Source: Bolinopsis microptera
Lineage: Eukaryota > Ctenophora > Tentaculata > Lobata > Bolinopsidae
DNA length: 64,000 nt
Assembly: GCF_026151205.1 (NCBI RefSeq)
Contig: NC_087073.1
Span: 22,357,779 to 22,421,778, forward strand
Reading direction: 5' to 3'
Shown: positions 1-10,443 of the stretch, piece after piece
Numbering within the stretch: position 1 is the first letter of the stretch
How the letters are laid out: every line of letters starts with the position of its first letter
The notes under the pieces: model-generated
The model's input: only the letters and a program-made list of their open reading frames with translations
The model's database searches: none
What the model was told of the DNA's origin: nothing
Translations under genes and position numbers: made by a program

Positions 1-456
1 AACACGAGTCACGATTTTTGTTTCTTCACTAAATATGTCGTGATTTCCATCTCTTTTTATCCAACTTGCTGCCTCCTGAAGATCTTTTTCTACAGCATCA
101 AGGGCAACATTAGTGTATGCACTTACTTCAACTTTACATTGCACACTATCCAAATCAATTGTTATAACACCAACCATATTCTTTAGCCTTTTAATGTTAG
201 CACCTTGAGAACCAATGATTAGCCCAATAGCCTCCTTTTTTACTGGGATAACACGAGTCAAGACTTTCCTTTCTTCACTACATATGTCGTGATTTCCATC
301 TTGTCTCCTCCAACTTTCTTCCCTCTGAACTGGGATATTACGAACGGAAGCATTTCTTTCTGCAGTAGATAAATCCTGTTTGACATCTCTCTTTCTCCAA
401 CTGAGAGCCATCAGTAAAGCTTGATTGAAAACCTTAAAGGAGCATTTTTGTCTTGA
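1..456 (-). CDS. KH-domain protein, internal exon (partial, runs off window)
   Basis: The minus strand is open from 456 to the left edge. The core reads IGLIIGSQGANIKRL, which has the GxxG loop (GSQG) and hydrophobic pattern of a KH RNA-binding domain. A block around GNHDI.SEE..K..TRV occurs twice, about 250 bp apart (near plus positions 1-55 and 240-300). This means the KH module itself is tandemly repeated and a further copy probably starts beyond the edge. A splice acceptor (ggcag) precedes 456 and the frame there is phase 0; an internal Met codon lies at 411. The product is probably a multi-KH RNA-binding protein. I cannot name the ortholog. Confidence 0.65.
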
Positions 457-1832
457 CTGCCAGGATAGAGCAACAGTGGTACATACTATTCATTATGTGA
501 AAACGTAATTAGAGTGAGATATACCAAAAAAATATTGGATATAAATAATAAGTTTGTCAAAAAATGTAACCAATGAACTCCTTTAACATTCAAGGTATAT
601 AAAAAATTAAATATGTAATATAATAAAATTATTTTACTGCAATTATTGAACCTTAATCAATTAATTCCTTTCTGAATTGACAGCATGACAGAACAGTGCA
701 AGAAGAATCTGATTAATTATCTATTACAAGAATTACATTTTTGACTTTAATTCAATAGTAAAAACAGTACAAAACAACACCAAACATTACAAAGTGTTGA
801 AATTTATGCAATTTACAAAAACAAATGTTACTACACAATTTTATTCTTCCCTATTTACAAAAGTACATAAAACATATAAAACTAAAACTTTATTCAACAA
901 GGAAAATAAATAAAAAACTTATAATAATAATAATAATAAAATTTGGTAGCTTAAACACAAACTCTAAGCCCAGTGGATAAACCACAAAACCTATGCTCTA
1001 TTGTGTGAAACAAAGATACTAGATCAAGATGACTATCAAGGAGTGTATGCATAGGACATAAAAAGTTTTGGAACGAAGATGACATGCTTATGAAGCGAGC
1101 TAACAGTCTAATTGCTAATAAGTTCAAAAAGATCAAGACATTAGGTTGCATCCTAAACAGTTTAAGCAAATAACATAAAGTTATTTTGTCAATTAATCGC
1201 TTATGCCATAACTTTATCTGTACATTGTTTTGGAAATCATAACCAATCATATTATATCCAACAATATGATCTGATTTCAGACATGTCCTTTGTGTAATCG
1301 GCTGTGTAAATCGTTCCAAATTCAAAAAATTACATTATATTATATACAATATGTTAGTCGATTATTTCAGAAAACTTCTTGGCCACAGAGATGAACTGAT
1401 CAAAAAGCTCTACAGTTGACTTTTCCAGAGATTCATCACCAGAGTTCATATATAGTCCCATTTAAACGAGGACAGTGTAAGGTCAAATAATCAGTAGACC
1501 AAGAATCTTCCATATCTTTGATTGATTTTTTTGATACACTGTCAAGATGAACGATGTCAGTAATAAAGAGAAGCATAACAATTATCTTTATTTCCACCCT
1601 TTTGTGGCAAAAAAGCGATTTATAAATCTTTATTCCACTGGAAAGTATGAATAGGGTTATCTTTTGGGGATGCTTTTTGAAATTATTTGAAATTTTTTAA
1701 TAAAGTTGTAGTTAATAATTTATTAATTTTGGTGGTAAGATATTTATATTTTTCCATATAGTGATTTGATACTTTGTAGACATGTGTGATGATGTTATGT
1801 CATAATTTTTACTTTACTTTACTTTACTTTAC
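457..1832 (-). other. Probable intron / non-coding AT-rich stretch
   Basis: This 1.4-kb AT-rich stretch lies between two minus-strand open segments, and both bordering sites are phase 0. A short open segment at about 1364-1460 (minus) could encode the end of a small protein, but a stop lies directly before its ATG and I cannot support it. An open frame at 951-1325 (minus) has no recognisable domain. No other gene is seen. Confidence 0.35.
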
Positions 1833-1835
1833 GAT
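1743..1835 (+). repeat. Dispersed repeat, copy 1
   Basis: About 85 bases here match 22555-22655 in the same orientation with scattered differences. Shared blocks include GATACTTTGTAGACAT and ATGTCATAATTTTTACTTTA. Copy 1 ends in a run of ACTTT pentamers. It is a short interspersed element of unknown type, with one copy beside the candidate exon at 1833 and the other in an intron of the methyltransferase gene. Confidence 0.6.
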
Positions 1836-2387
1836 GAAATCACTGTTCTCAAAGACAGTTCGGTCAACAATGCTCACATTGTACATGCTGTACCTACTAT
1901 TCATACTCATAACATTCTCTTTCATCACTTCTCCGGATTCCATAACATCTAGCACAAATTCATTTGCATGGGTGTTGGTGCAAATCTTTTGGGATGATAC
2001 CTTGATTTCTGTTGAGCATTTAGCACTGTTGATGTCAATAACTCGGATATCTAAATGGTCTGTCTTACAATGCTTCACTTCAAAAGGTGGTATATTATTT
2101 TCAATCTTTGCTGTAAATCTAAGATTGTTCCCTAAATCACCGAAGAAAACATCAGTAAAATGCTGATGACCAAGTTCTATATAACCCTCAGCTAACGAGC
2201 ATTTGGATAATACATCTTTGAAGAGTGGCTTTAGGTCGAATGAGAAATATTCTCGGAAACATCTTTTCCATTGGTTCAACAATTCACTTACAGACAAAAT
2301 AGGTCTTTTAGTTGCCCTGGATTTCATTTTGTATATGTTTGCACCAAATTTGGTGAACACCTGAACATTATGAAGTATATCACTCAT
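1833..2387 (-). CDS. Candidate exon, unknown protein (185 codons)
   Basis: A minus-strand frame starts at an ATG at 2387 and stays open for 185 codons to a possible donor (ATC|gtaaag) at 1833/1832. The frame continues a few codons past the donor to a stop, so an unspliced end is also possible. The composition is protein-like, with a mixed hydrophobic and charged segment around KRPILSVSELLNQWKR, but no domain is recognised. Phase 0 at its end matches phase 0 at the KH exon starting at 456, so the two could be neighbouring exons of one gene. Its ATG overlaps, on the opposite strand, the ATG of the retroelement fragment at 2386. Confidence 0.4.
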
Positions 2388-2664
2388 GGCTAACCAGCAG
2401 CTTACAGAACACATTCTGAAGCAACACACCACTCTTAATACCAACAGAGAGGCTGGGAAAGCGGTCAAGAGTGCCATTAGCCTGTCAAATGCAAAGAGAC
2501 ATGAATCTCTCAAAAACCAGCTGATAAACGATCTACCACCTTCGATCAGTGAGAAGATCCCACATGCATGTGAAATCGGTGCATCAAGCTGGCTGACCGG
2601 ACTACCTTATGAGAAGTACGGATTTGTCTTGAACAAGCAAGGGTTCAAAGACGCTATAGCTAAC
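2386..2664 (+). pseudogene. Retroelement-type ORF, 5' part (split by LINE)
   Basis: The segment encodes the motif GASSWLTGLP...KYGFVLNKQGFKDAIA. I recall this from uncharacterised mobile-element proteins common in cnidarian and sponge genomes, where it is followed by a Cys-rich CxCG..H....C segment. Here the frame ends at a stop created by the LINE insertion, and the matching downstream part resumes at 9702. A stop codon lies just upstream of 2386, so the N-terminus is also missing. It is a dead fragment. The family assignment is from memory and not verified. Confidence 0.6.
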
Positions 2665-2842
2665 TAATTTCACAACTACAATTACATACATTTATTGAGT
2701 TCAGGGATAGAATGTATTAGTGCCCTCCAAAGGGAGCCGTAAGTTTTCGTTGTTTTGTTGGCTGTGAAAGCTGGCTGAGCTGTCAACTTTTGTAGCTGCG
2801 CTGTCTTTATATATTTGCTGATAGATTCGCTGATACCTAAAT

Positions 2843-5056
2843 ATGTCTGGTGCAACTGCTGCTGCAGCTGCAAAGAAGTTGAAACTGCCTTCAAAACGAA
2901 GAGATTCTAACACTTTGGACAGCCTCCCATCCAAGAAAAAATCGAAACCAGTAGCTGGAACACCTGATGCCTCAGCATCCCTTCCTGCTGATGATTCATG
3001 TCCCATTGAATCCTCCACCACTCAGCAACTCCCCAAACTTAAGAATTCACATAGAAACAAGGACGCCTGTCCCTGTAATAAATCTCTTGGATCCTGGAAG
3101 TTAGACTGTAGTCAATGCAGTCAATGGTGGCATTTAGAGTGTGTGGGGTTGAAGGGTCTGGAAGAGAAGGCAATCAACAAACTGACAGAATACCTTTGTC
3201 CGTTCTGTTATGTCTCACCAATCCCCACAGTTTCTACGGTTGTGGATGTCTGTCACATCTGTCGTAACACTCTTTCCCTTCAACAGACGAATATAGAGTG
3301 CGAATCAAGCTTGGCACAATCTAAACTCCAAGATATAGATATGTCAAAATGTTGTGCTCAACTTGACAAAATCAATTTTGAACAGTTCAGTAACCACATC
3401 GAGACACTCTCTCAGTTTGACACACGTCTTCAGCACCTACTGCTCCATGAGAACTCCCTCAAAGGCCACAACACTGATATCATCTCCTGTGACAAATCAT
3501 TAGATGCACTCAATGTCAAGATTAATGAACTTCAGCATGACCTCAAACTCCTTACATCACGACCAACTCCAGAGCCAGTACATGCATCTAAGTCATCTGA
3601 GAATCTTCTAGCGAACATCTCTGAGCAACTAACAGCCCTCAGTGCAAATGAACCTCATGTAACTGCAGGCATTAATGAACTTAAAGAGTCCATCAGCTCC
3701 ATCCAATCCTTGCAGCATCCTGGCCCCTCCATCACCCCTACCCCATCATTGCTTCCTTGTCCTGCACAAATAACGTGTCCTCCAATCCCACCTGTCCCAG
3801 AGCAGTCTATTCCTCATAGCCAGATTCATGCTTCAGACAATATGTCAGACTTCATTACAACAGAGGAGGCCAATACACTTACTACCTTTCTTGAATCCTG
3901 CTCATTCAAGCCTGAAAATGGCCACTCAGTTCACTCAGTAGGTGTCCCTTATGAATACATGGGATCAAAATCATCTGATAATGTCCCTCCCATTCCAGAA
4001 GAACTTAAACCCCTTTTTGAGAAAATAAACAAAGTTCAAACAGAAATATCTAACTCTGCAAACTCTGACTCAGGCGAACTTAGTGCCCCCATCATAAACT
4101 CATGCTTAATCAACCGGTATGATGGACCGACCAGCTACCTCCCTCGCCACTCTGATCGTGAGATCACTATCAATCCGGAATCCTCTATATTAACTCTATC
4201 TCTTGGCCAATCATGTGATATAAAGTTTATAGAGAAGTTAACAGGTGTTGAGACAACATTGGCTTGTCCAAACAGATCACTCTACCATATGACCCGTAGA
4301 TCGCAAGAAGTATTTGATCATATGATAGATGTAAATTCAATTGATGCTGGAATCAGATATAGCTTAACTTTTAGATCTGTAGATTGGAGAAACAAAAACT
4401 CCACATGTATTATGGGCGACTCGAACACAGGTATGTTACGCTTCGGATCTTGCAAGAGGAGCACGTTTGGCGAGCTTATGCCAGGACGGAAATTCTGGTC
4501 ACCCAGAATTGATGACATTGATCCCAAATCCTGCATGGGTTACGCTAATGTTGTTTTGTTGTGCGGGATCAACGATGTGAAGCAGCCTGATGTTAAGAGT
4601 CAGTCTGATATTGTTGATATTTACCAGAAACTAAAGCTGAAAGTTAAACAGATACAGAAACTTAGCCCTAACACTTCTGTATCTGTCTGTAGATTATTAC
4701 CCACTAAGGATATGTTACTGAACGAAAAGGTTGATACATTTAACAGGGCTATTCACTTCGACTTGCCTCAGACCTGTAAGGGTGTTCAGCTTGTTGATGG
4801 TTTTATGCAGTTTGTACAGAACAATGTCCTTGCCTGGGAACTGTCTAAGCAGTTTGACAGGCATGGGCAACCCGACATGCTGCACCTAAATAGGACTGGG
4901 GCTAGAGTTCTTGCAGGGATAATTAAACAATCAATATTTCTTAGACTAAATGGTGGAAAAGACAAGAGAAGACGCTCTGGTAGAGTGAATGGAAGACTAT
5001 ACAGCAATGTGGCTAGAGACTCGGCTGCATCTCAGCAGACGACGTCTGGCGGTTAA
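2843..5056 (+). CDS. LINE ORF1 protein with PHD-type finger and SGNH esterase domain
   Basis: The protein is 737 residues. The N-terminus is basic and Ala/Ser-rich. A C4HC3-like zinc finger lies at residues 76-122 (C76, C78, C89, C92, H97, C100, C119, C122), followed by more Cys around 137-140. A long polar middle follows. The C-terminal third is an SGNH-hydrolase-like domain with GDSN at 525-528, GIND at 575-578 and DMLH at 678-681, which supply the expected Ser, Asn and Asp/His positions. PHD plus esterase is a known ORF1 arrangement in CR1/L2 LINEs, where ORF1p binds RNA or chaperones the element. The tail is basic (KDKRRRSGR). The ORF ends 8 nt before the ATG at 5064 of ORF2, so termination-reinitiation is plausible. 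Confidence 0.85.
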   Translation: MSGATAAAAAKKLKLPSKRRDSNTLDSLPSKKKSKPVAGTPDASASLPADDSCPIESSTTQQLPKLKNSHRNKDACPCNKSLGSWKLDCSQCSQWWHLECVGLKGLEEKAINKLTEYLCPFCYVSPIPTVSTVVDVCHICRNTLSLQQTNIECESSLAQSKLQDIDMSKCCAQLDKINFEQFSNHIETLSQFDTRLQHLLLHENSLKGHNTDIISCDKSLDALNVKINELQHDLKLLTSRPTPEPVHASKSSENLLANISEQLTALSANEPHVTAGINELKESISSIQSLQHPGPSITPTPSLLPCPAQITCPPIPPVPEQSIPHSQIHASDNMSDFITTEEANTLTTFLESCSFKPENGHSVHSVGVPYEYMGSKSSDNVPPIPEELKPLFEKINKVQTEISNSANSDSGELSAPIINSCLINRYDGPTSYLPRHSDREITINPESSILTLSLGQSCDIKFIEKLTGVETTLACPNRSLYHMTRRSQEVFDHMIDVNSIDAGIRYSLTFRSVDWRNKNSTCIMGDSNTGMLRFGSCKRSTFGELMPGRKFWSPRIDDIDPKSCMGYANVVLLCGINDVKQPDVKSQSDIVDIYQKLKLKVKQIQKLSPNTSVSVCRLLPTKDMLLNEKVDTFNRAIHFDLPQTCKGVQLVDGFMQFVQNNVLAWELSKQFDRHGQPDMLHLNRTGARVLAGIIKQSIFLRLNGGKDKRRRSGRVNGRLYSNVARDSAASQQTTSGG

Positions 5057-5063
5057 ATCAGGT

Positions 5064-8000
5064 ATGATTAATCGTCTTCAAAAAGAAATTTGCAATCACT
5101 GTCAAAAGAGTATTGGATTAGGGCTTCCCCACTTTGAATGCTTTAACTGTAATAGAATTCTCCATGCTAAATGCTTCAAGTCATCTCAAGCACAAATAAT
5201 TAACGAAAATTTCTACTGTACAAACTGTAAACATTCTATCCCTATTAAACACAATCCTTTTAAAGTAATGGTCGACTCTGAAGACCCTTGTATTCAGAAA
5301 ATCTCTGATATGCTAGAAAACTGTAAGTCTTATACACTTAAGGAATTTAATATACTAATGAAACCGCACTTTGAAAATAACTGCTCAACGATCTTTCAAA
5401 ACATTGATGGTAATAAAACAAATTTTGACGCCTTCACCATGGAGTTAGACAGAATAGCCGGAAAGTTCCAATTCATTGGACTTGCTGAAACTAATGTTAC
5501 AATAGACGAAAGTAGTGTTTACCATTTAGAAGGGTATAATCGTTTTTATCAAGATAAATATGTCAATAAAGTAAAAGGAAGTGGTGTAGCGTTATACATA
5601 AAAGACACTCTTAATGGAGTCGTAAACGATGAGTTATCATGGGTATCAGAAAATCTAGAAACTATATTTGTAACCGTCCAACATGATGAACCCCTCCATG
5701 TAGGCGTAGTGTATCGTCCCCCAAGTGGAAATTCCACCGAAGCACTCAACGAACTTAAGAAGATTATTGAACAATGTCCAAAGAATAATGTCCACCTAAT
5801 TGGCGATTTTAACATTGATTTACATGATGAAAACACCAAACTTGTTCAGGACTTCGAAAACTTGATATTAGGCCTTGGTCTGTCACCTCTAATCTCCACC
5901 TACACGCACCACAAACCAGGATGTAAGCAATCATGCATTGATAACATACTCACTACCAACATAGAAAATTCTGTTTACTCTGGATCAATAAGTACTTGCA
6001 TCAGCCATCATCACGCTGTATTCCACATATTCAAATCACCCCTAGTCAGTAATGAGGCCCACGAGCAAAAGTACACCCAATACTACGATTATTGTGGAAC
6101 TAACGTTGATCATTTTGTTAAAGCACTCGATAACGATTTGTTAAATAGGCCACCAGAGAATTTCACCGACTTTGTCTCAGTATTTAATCAACAACTAGAC
6201 AACGCATGTAAACTAGAGCAACCTAAGTGTTCTAAACGAACCGCTAGGAATAATCCGTGGATTACGTCAGGCCTAATTAACTCTGTAAATAGAAAACATG
6301 AGCTTTATGAACTTAAGATAAAGGCAGGAAAAAAGGCATGTCTTAACACCTCAACACCCAACCAATCAGACTGTCTTTGTTATCACTGTACAAATAAGGT
6401 AATGCGTCATCAGGAATTTAAAGCACACCGGAAGTTATTAAACCACCTCATTAATTGTGCAAAACATAAGTATCACGGGGGAAAGATTGCTGAATGTATT
6501 GGTGACAGCAAGAAAACTTGGCAGATAATTAACGAATTACGTGGTAAGAAGAGACGTCAGACGAAACCTAACTTTATTATTGATAATGAGCGTGTAACCA
6601 ATCGTCGTGTAATTGCAAATGAGTTCAACAAGTACTTTGCTTCCATTGCATCTAATCTTAATGAAGTGTATTCTCATGACTATTTAAGAATAAATGATTT
6701 ACCAACATTTACCGACTACCTCCCGAAATCCATCACATCCAGTATTTATCTTAAAGACTGTGACAGTGCTGAAATGATAGAGACCATAAACGAATTAAAA
6801 AATGGTAAATCAAGCGACATACCTATTCATGTAATTAAGAAGTCGTGTCAAGTAATTGCACCGTATTTAGTGAAGTATTTCAATAGATGCATGCAAGAAG
6901 GCCTATTTCCTGAAGAACTTAAGACAGGGAGAATTAGTCCGATTTACAAAAAGGAAGATGAACAGCTTTTAGGAAATTATAGACCCGTATCGACACTACC
7001 TGTTTTTGGGAAAATACTAGAAAAACTGATATATGCTAGGTTGTATAGTTTCTTAACCTCTAAGGGAATAATTCATGAAAACCAATTTGGTTTCAGAAAA
7101 GGGCATTCCACTAGTCATGCACTTAATTATTCTGTAGAACATATTGAATCGTTAACTAGCAAAAAGCAGCACGTACTAGGTGTCTTCGTAGATCTTTCTA
7201 AAGCCTTTGATACCCTAGACCACTCTAAGCTAATAACAAAATTAAATAACTATGGTATCCGAGGAAATGCTCTAAATCTTATCTCTAGTTATTTATCTAA
7301 TAGAAAACAATTTGTGGACGTTCTTGATGTAAAATCTGATGAATTACCTGTAGAATTTGGAGTCCCCCAAGGGAGTGTGCTCGGACCTCTACTGTTCATA
7401 CTGTACATAAATGATATTTGTAATATAACAAGTCTAGGTAAATTTGTTCTATTTGCTGACGACACTAATATATTTGTTGCAGCCGACTCAAAGGATAAGG
7501 TATATGACATGGCTAACAAAATACTGCAGGCTGTTAATAAGTACATGATAGTAAACCTACTACACATTAATGTAAAAAAGTGCTGTTACATGTACTTCTC
7601 TCCAAATAAACGTAACAATAATGAATTAGACGCCGATATAGATAGCTATTACCTATCCATGAATAACAAGGTAATCAAGCGTGTTAGTCAAACTAAATTC
7701 CTTGGAGTAATTATTGATGACAAATTAAGTTGGAAACCACACATACAATCTCTTAACAAAAAACTAAGCAGTGCTTGTGGACGTATCTACCGTATTAAGA
7801 AATGCTTACCAGAATCACTATATAAACAAATTTACCATTCTCTCTTTGAATCACATCTCGGTTTTGCTATTTCTGTCTGGGGAGGTATTCCTAATATCCA
7901 GTTAAAACCACTATTTATTACTCAGAAGAAATGTATAAGAATTCTATTCGGAGACCATAAAAGGTATGTAGACAAATTCAAAACATGTGCTAGAGTTAGA

Positions 8001-8390
8001 CCGTTCGGCTCCCAACGTTTGGGTTGCGATTTTTATGTTAAGGAGTCTACCAAACCTCTATTTGCAAAACATAAATTACTAGCTGTAGAGAACCTATATA
8101 GACTACGTTGCCTAATGGAATTTTTTAAGATAATTAAGACAAGAGTACCAATTTCAATGTTCTCTTTGTTCACCATATCTCATAGGAAAGACAATATGTT
8201 AATCACACCTTCTCCAACTAAACAATTCATCTATAAATCAGCGTGGCTGTGGAATGAGTTTTGTAAAATTGGCTCATTTAATTTTAATTCCTCTTGTTCT
8301 TCTGTTAAGAATAAATTACAAAAGTCATTGATGAATGCCCAAAACAGGTATGGTGCTGAATGGAATGACAAAAATTTCACTGAATTCTAA
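5064..8390 (+). CDS. LINE ORF2 protein: zinc finger, APE endonuclease, reverse transcriptase
   Basis: The reading frame is open from 4989, but the ATG at 5064 is preferred because it follows the ORF1 stop by only 8 nt. Residue numbers below count from 4989 (1133 codons). A second C4HC3 finger is at residues 35-80 (C35, C38, C51, C54, H59, C62, C77, C80). An APE-type endonuclease follows, with an early Asn, AETN, GDFN (272), SCIDNIL and SHHH. The reverse transcriptase has QFGFRKGHST, DLSKAFDTLDH, GVPQGSVLGPLLF and the catalytic FADD at 822-825, then a thumb and C-terminal region. All key residues are present. The enzyme nicks target DNA and primes reverse transcription there. Confidence 0.93.
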   Translation: MINRLQKEICNHCQKSIGLGLPHFECFNCNRILHAKCFKSSQAQIINENFYCTNCKHSIPIKHNPFKVMVDSEDPCIQKISDMLENCKSYTLKEFNILMKPHFENNCSTIFQNIDGNKTNFDAFTMELDRIAGKFQFIGLAETNVTIDESSVYHLEGYNRFYQDKYVNKVKGSGVALYIKDTLNGVVNDELSWVSENLETIFVTVQHDEPLHVGVVYRPPSGNSTEALNELKKIIEQCPKNNVHLIGDFNIDLHDENTKLVQDFENLILGLGLSPLISTYTHHKPGCKQSCIDNILTTNIENSVYSGSISTCISHHHAVFHIFKSPLVSNEAHEQKYTQYYDYCGTNVDHFVKALDNDLLNRPPENFTDFVSVFNQQLDNACKLEQPKCSKRTARNNPWITSGLINSVNRKHELYELKIKAGKKACLNTSTPNQSDCLCYHCTNKVMRHQEFKAHRKLLNHLINCAKHKYHGGKIAECIGDSKKTWQIINELRGKKRRQTKPNFIIDNERVTNRRVIANEFNKYFASIASNLNEVYSHDYLRINDLPTFTDYLPKSITSSIYLKDCDSAEMIETINELKNGKSSDIPIHVIKKSCQVIAPYLVKYFNRCMQEGLFPEELKTGRISPIYKKEDEQLLGNYRPVSTLPVFGKILEKLIYARLYSFLTSKGIIHENQFGFRKGHSTSHALNYSVEHIESLTSKKQHVLGVFVDLSKAFDTLDHSKLITKLNNYGIRGNALNLISSYLSNRKQFVDVLDVKSDELPVEFGVPQGSVLGPLLFILYINDICNITSLGKFVLFADDTNIFVAADSKDKVYDMANKILQAVNKYMIVNLLHINVKKCCYMYFSPNKRNNNELDADIDSYYLSMNNKVIKRVSQTKFLGVIIDDKLSWKPHIQSLNKKLSSACGRIYRIKKCLPESLYKQIYHSLFESHLGFAISVWGGIPNIQLKPLFITQKKCIRILFGDHKRYVDKFKTCARVRPFGSQRLGCDFYVKESTKPLFAKHKLLAVENLYRLRCLMEFFKIIKTRVPISMFSLFTISHRKDNMLITPSPTKQFIYKSAWLWNEFCKIGSFNFNSSCSSVKNKLQKSLMNAQNRYGAEWNDKNFTEF

Positions 8391-9701
8391 GTTAAACACA
8401 ATATAATCCAGGTATCGGCAGGCGCTGCCGCCAAACGACATTATCATGCATATACTTCTTTATTTTCAGCAGCTAGTATGTTAGCGCGCATAACAAGGCG
8501 CGCTAGCATTTTACCGCCATTCTAGGTTTCACTGATTTCACAATACACAATACACAATATGTCCAATTTGATTCTAATTGTTGCTCCTAATCTGATAATT
8601 CTAATGACAGTGACTGCTCCCTATTAACCAACCGACCAACATTTTCGGTCGAACCCTAAAATTACTAATACCAAATTTAAACCCCACATATGCGTGTATA
8701 GTCTCCAAATCTTCTCTCTGCTCTCGGACTTTGTTCTTTTGAATAGAACTGTTTGTATACTTTAACAAATAGTGATTTTAACTTTGAGATAAACTGCTAG
8801 ATTATTATATTTTTGTACCAATGTTCACCTAACTTAACGTCTCTCACTGACACCATCACCCGGCAACCAATTTTAAAGTATAATTTATTAACGATCTGAC
8901 TACAGACTGGCGGTCAACGTTCCCCGTATAGTAGCTCAACGGAGGGGGTAATCAGGGCACGTGTTAATGAAAAATGTACGTGTCCTTCCACAATCCCCTC
9001 TGTTGGGTCACACGTTATTGGGAACTGAGATCGCTATCGTGTAACTAGAAGCAGTATATGCAAAGTAACTTAGGTGATAGGTGATAGGCAATATGAAATT
9101 ACACATCTTACTTTAACTTTATCCCGTCACCCATGGACTTATCAATTAACGGCTGGTGGTGGTGTCATCGTTTGTCGTACTCAAAACGTTTCGCGGTTGC
9201 GAATGCCGGCCCATCGAGGAAAATCTTTTTACTTTGTATTTTAACCATTATAAAGTGTGATTAGTCGGATATAGTACTGAGTTCAAACAGTCCCCGAAAC
9301 GAAAAAGCAAACATTTGATTTTTGTTTCGGCGACTGAATCGTTGATGGGCCGGCAAATATTTGTTGTCGAGTAGTGTTGAATACTCATATTAACATGATT
9401 ATTGATTTAATTTAGGAATTGTATATAAATATCTTTGACCAAGTTTAATTGTTAATGAGAATGCACCCCAGCACTGGGCGCGCGCGGCGGCTTTGATGTT
9501 AGCGGCTACAAGCTTGAAGCTAGGCAGCTGCAGAAAAAATGCCGCGCGCGTTCAGCGTGGGGCTTTTCGTTTTTGATTTTACAAATGACAAAGCAACTTT
9601 TAATGATTATTAATGGAATTATCGGATATTTATAATTCAATATGTATTGATTCTTCTGTGGAAAATAAAAATTGTATTTTACTAAATTGTATTTTACTAA
9701 C
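8391..9701 (+). other. LINE 3' UTR
   Basis: There is no long coding frame here. The stretch contains hairpin-capable inverted repeats: a GCGCGC pair near 8480-8510, TGCCGGCCCATC and its complement near 9205 and 9342-9355, and GCGCGCGCGGC/GCCGCGCGCG near 9478-9550. It ends with two tandem 15-mers (9669-9698), a 3' signature shared in style with the other LINEs in the window. Confidence 0.6.
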
Positions 9702-10443
9702 ATAGCCAAGAAATGCATTTGTGGCAAAGATAACACCTACAACCACATTTTCATTTGTAAGAAAGGAGGTTTTGTCAACAGCAGACACAACCGACTGAGA
9801 GACACCATTGCAAGCATTCTTGAAAAAATCTGTAATGAGGTTGTTGTAGAGCCCACACTCCAGCCATGCACTGGAAAAAGCCTTCGCCCGGGTACCATTC
9901 TGGATGATGGGGCAAGGCTTGACATTGCAGCTAGAGGTCTGTGGTCACCAATGGAGATGGCATTTTTTGATATCAGGGTTTTACACCCCGGAGCCAAATC
10001 CAACGCTAATCACAACACCCCAGCAAAGATGTACAATAAGCATGAGAGAGAGAGAAAGAAAGGAAATATGGAGACCGCTGTGTACAGATCGAAAAAGGAA
10101 CCTGCAATGGCCTTGTATTCTCGACCACCAGAGGTATGGGCCCACAGGCTACCATGTTCCTTAAACGAGTGGCAACACTTCTGGCAGCCAAGACCAGCCA
10201 GGACAAAAGCCTCATCATGGCAAATCTTAGACGTCGTTTGCGATTTGAGCTACTCAAAACAGTTTTGATTGCAGTGAGAGGACACAGAGGACGGTATTAT
10301 GAGAAAGCAATACCTGTTGACGAACTGGACCTAAACCTGGCACACACCACCAGCGATGAAGACAGGGGTGATGATGTTGATGATGAAGATGAGGAAGTTG
10401 ATGATGAGGTGGAGAATGTAGAGGAAGAGGTTTCAGAAGAGTG
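9702..10443 (+). pseudogene. Retroelement-type ORF, 3' part (frameshifted)
   Basis: This continues the ORF fragment at 2386. It has CICG....H..ICKKGGF, a basic RHNRLRDTIA segment, ARLDIAARG and FFDIRV, and then LRFELLKTVLIAVRGHRG in another frame. The first part runs in the frame of 9702. The protein-like signal then moves to the frame of 10136, and the shift falls in the GA-rich tract at about 10041-10064. The tail is very acidic (Asp/Glu-rich, to 10443). The order matches the C-terminal region of uncharacterised mobile-element proteins known to me from cnidarians. No function is assigned. Confidence 0.6.

Larger units (their letters stand above)
2665..9701 (+). mobile_element. Full-length CR1/L2-like LINE with two open ORFs
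   Basis: The element consists of a short 5' leader, ORF1 (2843-5056), ORF2 (to 8390), a roughly 1.3-kb 3' UTR, and two tandem copies of the 15-mer AAATTGTATTTTACT at 9669-9698. It interrupts another retroelement ORF. CTAAC occurs at both junctions (2660-2664 and 9697-9701) and may be a target duplication or microhomology. Compared with the expected host protein, a few codons appear lost at the site. Both ORFs lack stops and frameshifts, so the insertion is young and could be competent. The exact 5' end is inferred from where the host reading frame breaks. Confidence 0.8.

Noticed and set aside
951-1325. 124-codon minus-strand frame
   Set aside because: No domain, low-complexity Leu/Phe-rich composition, lies in a likely intron.
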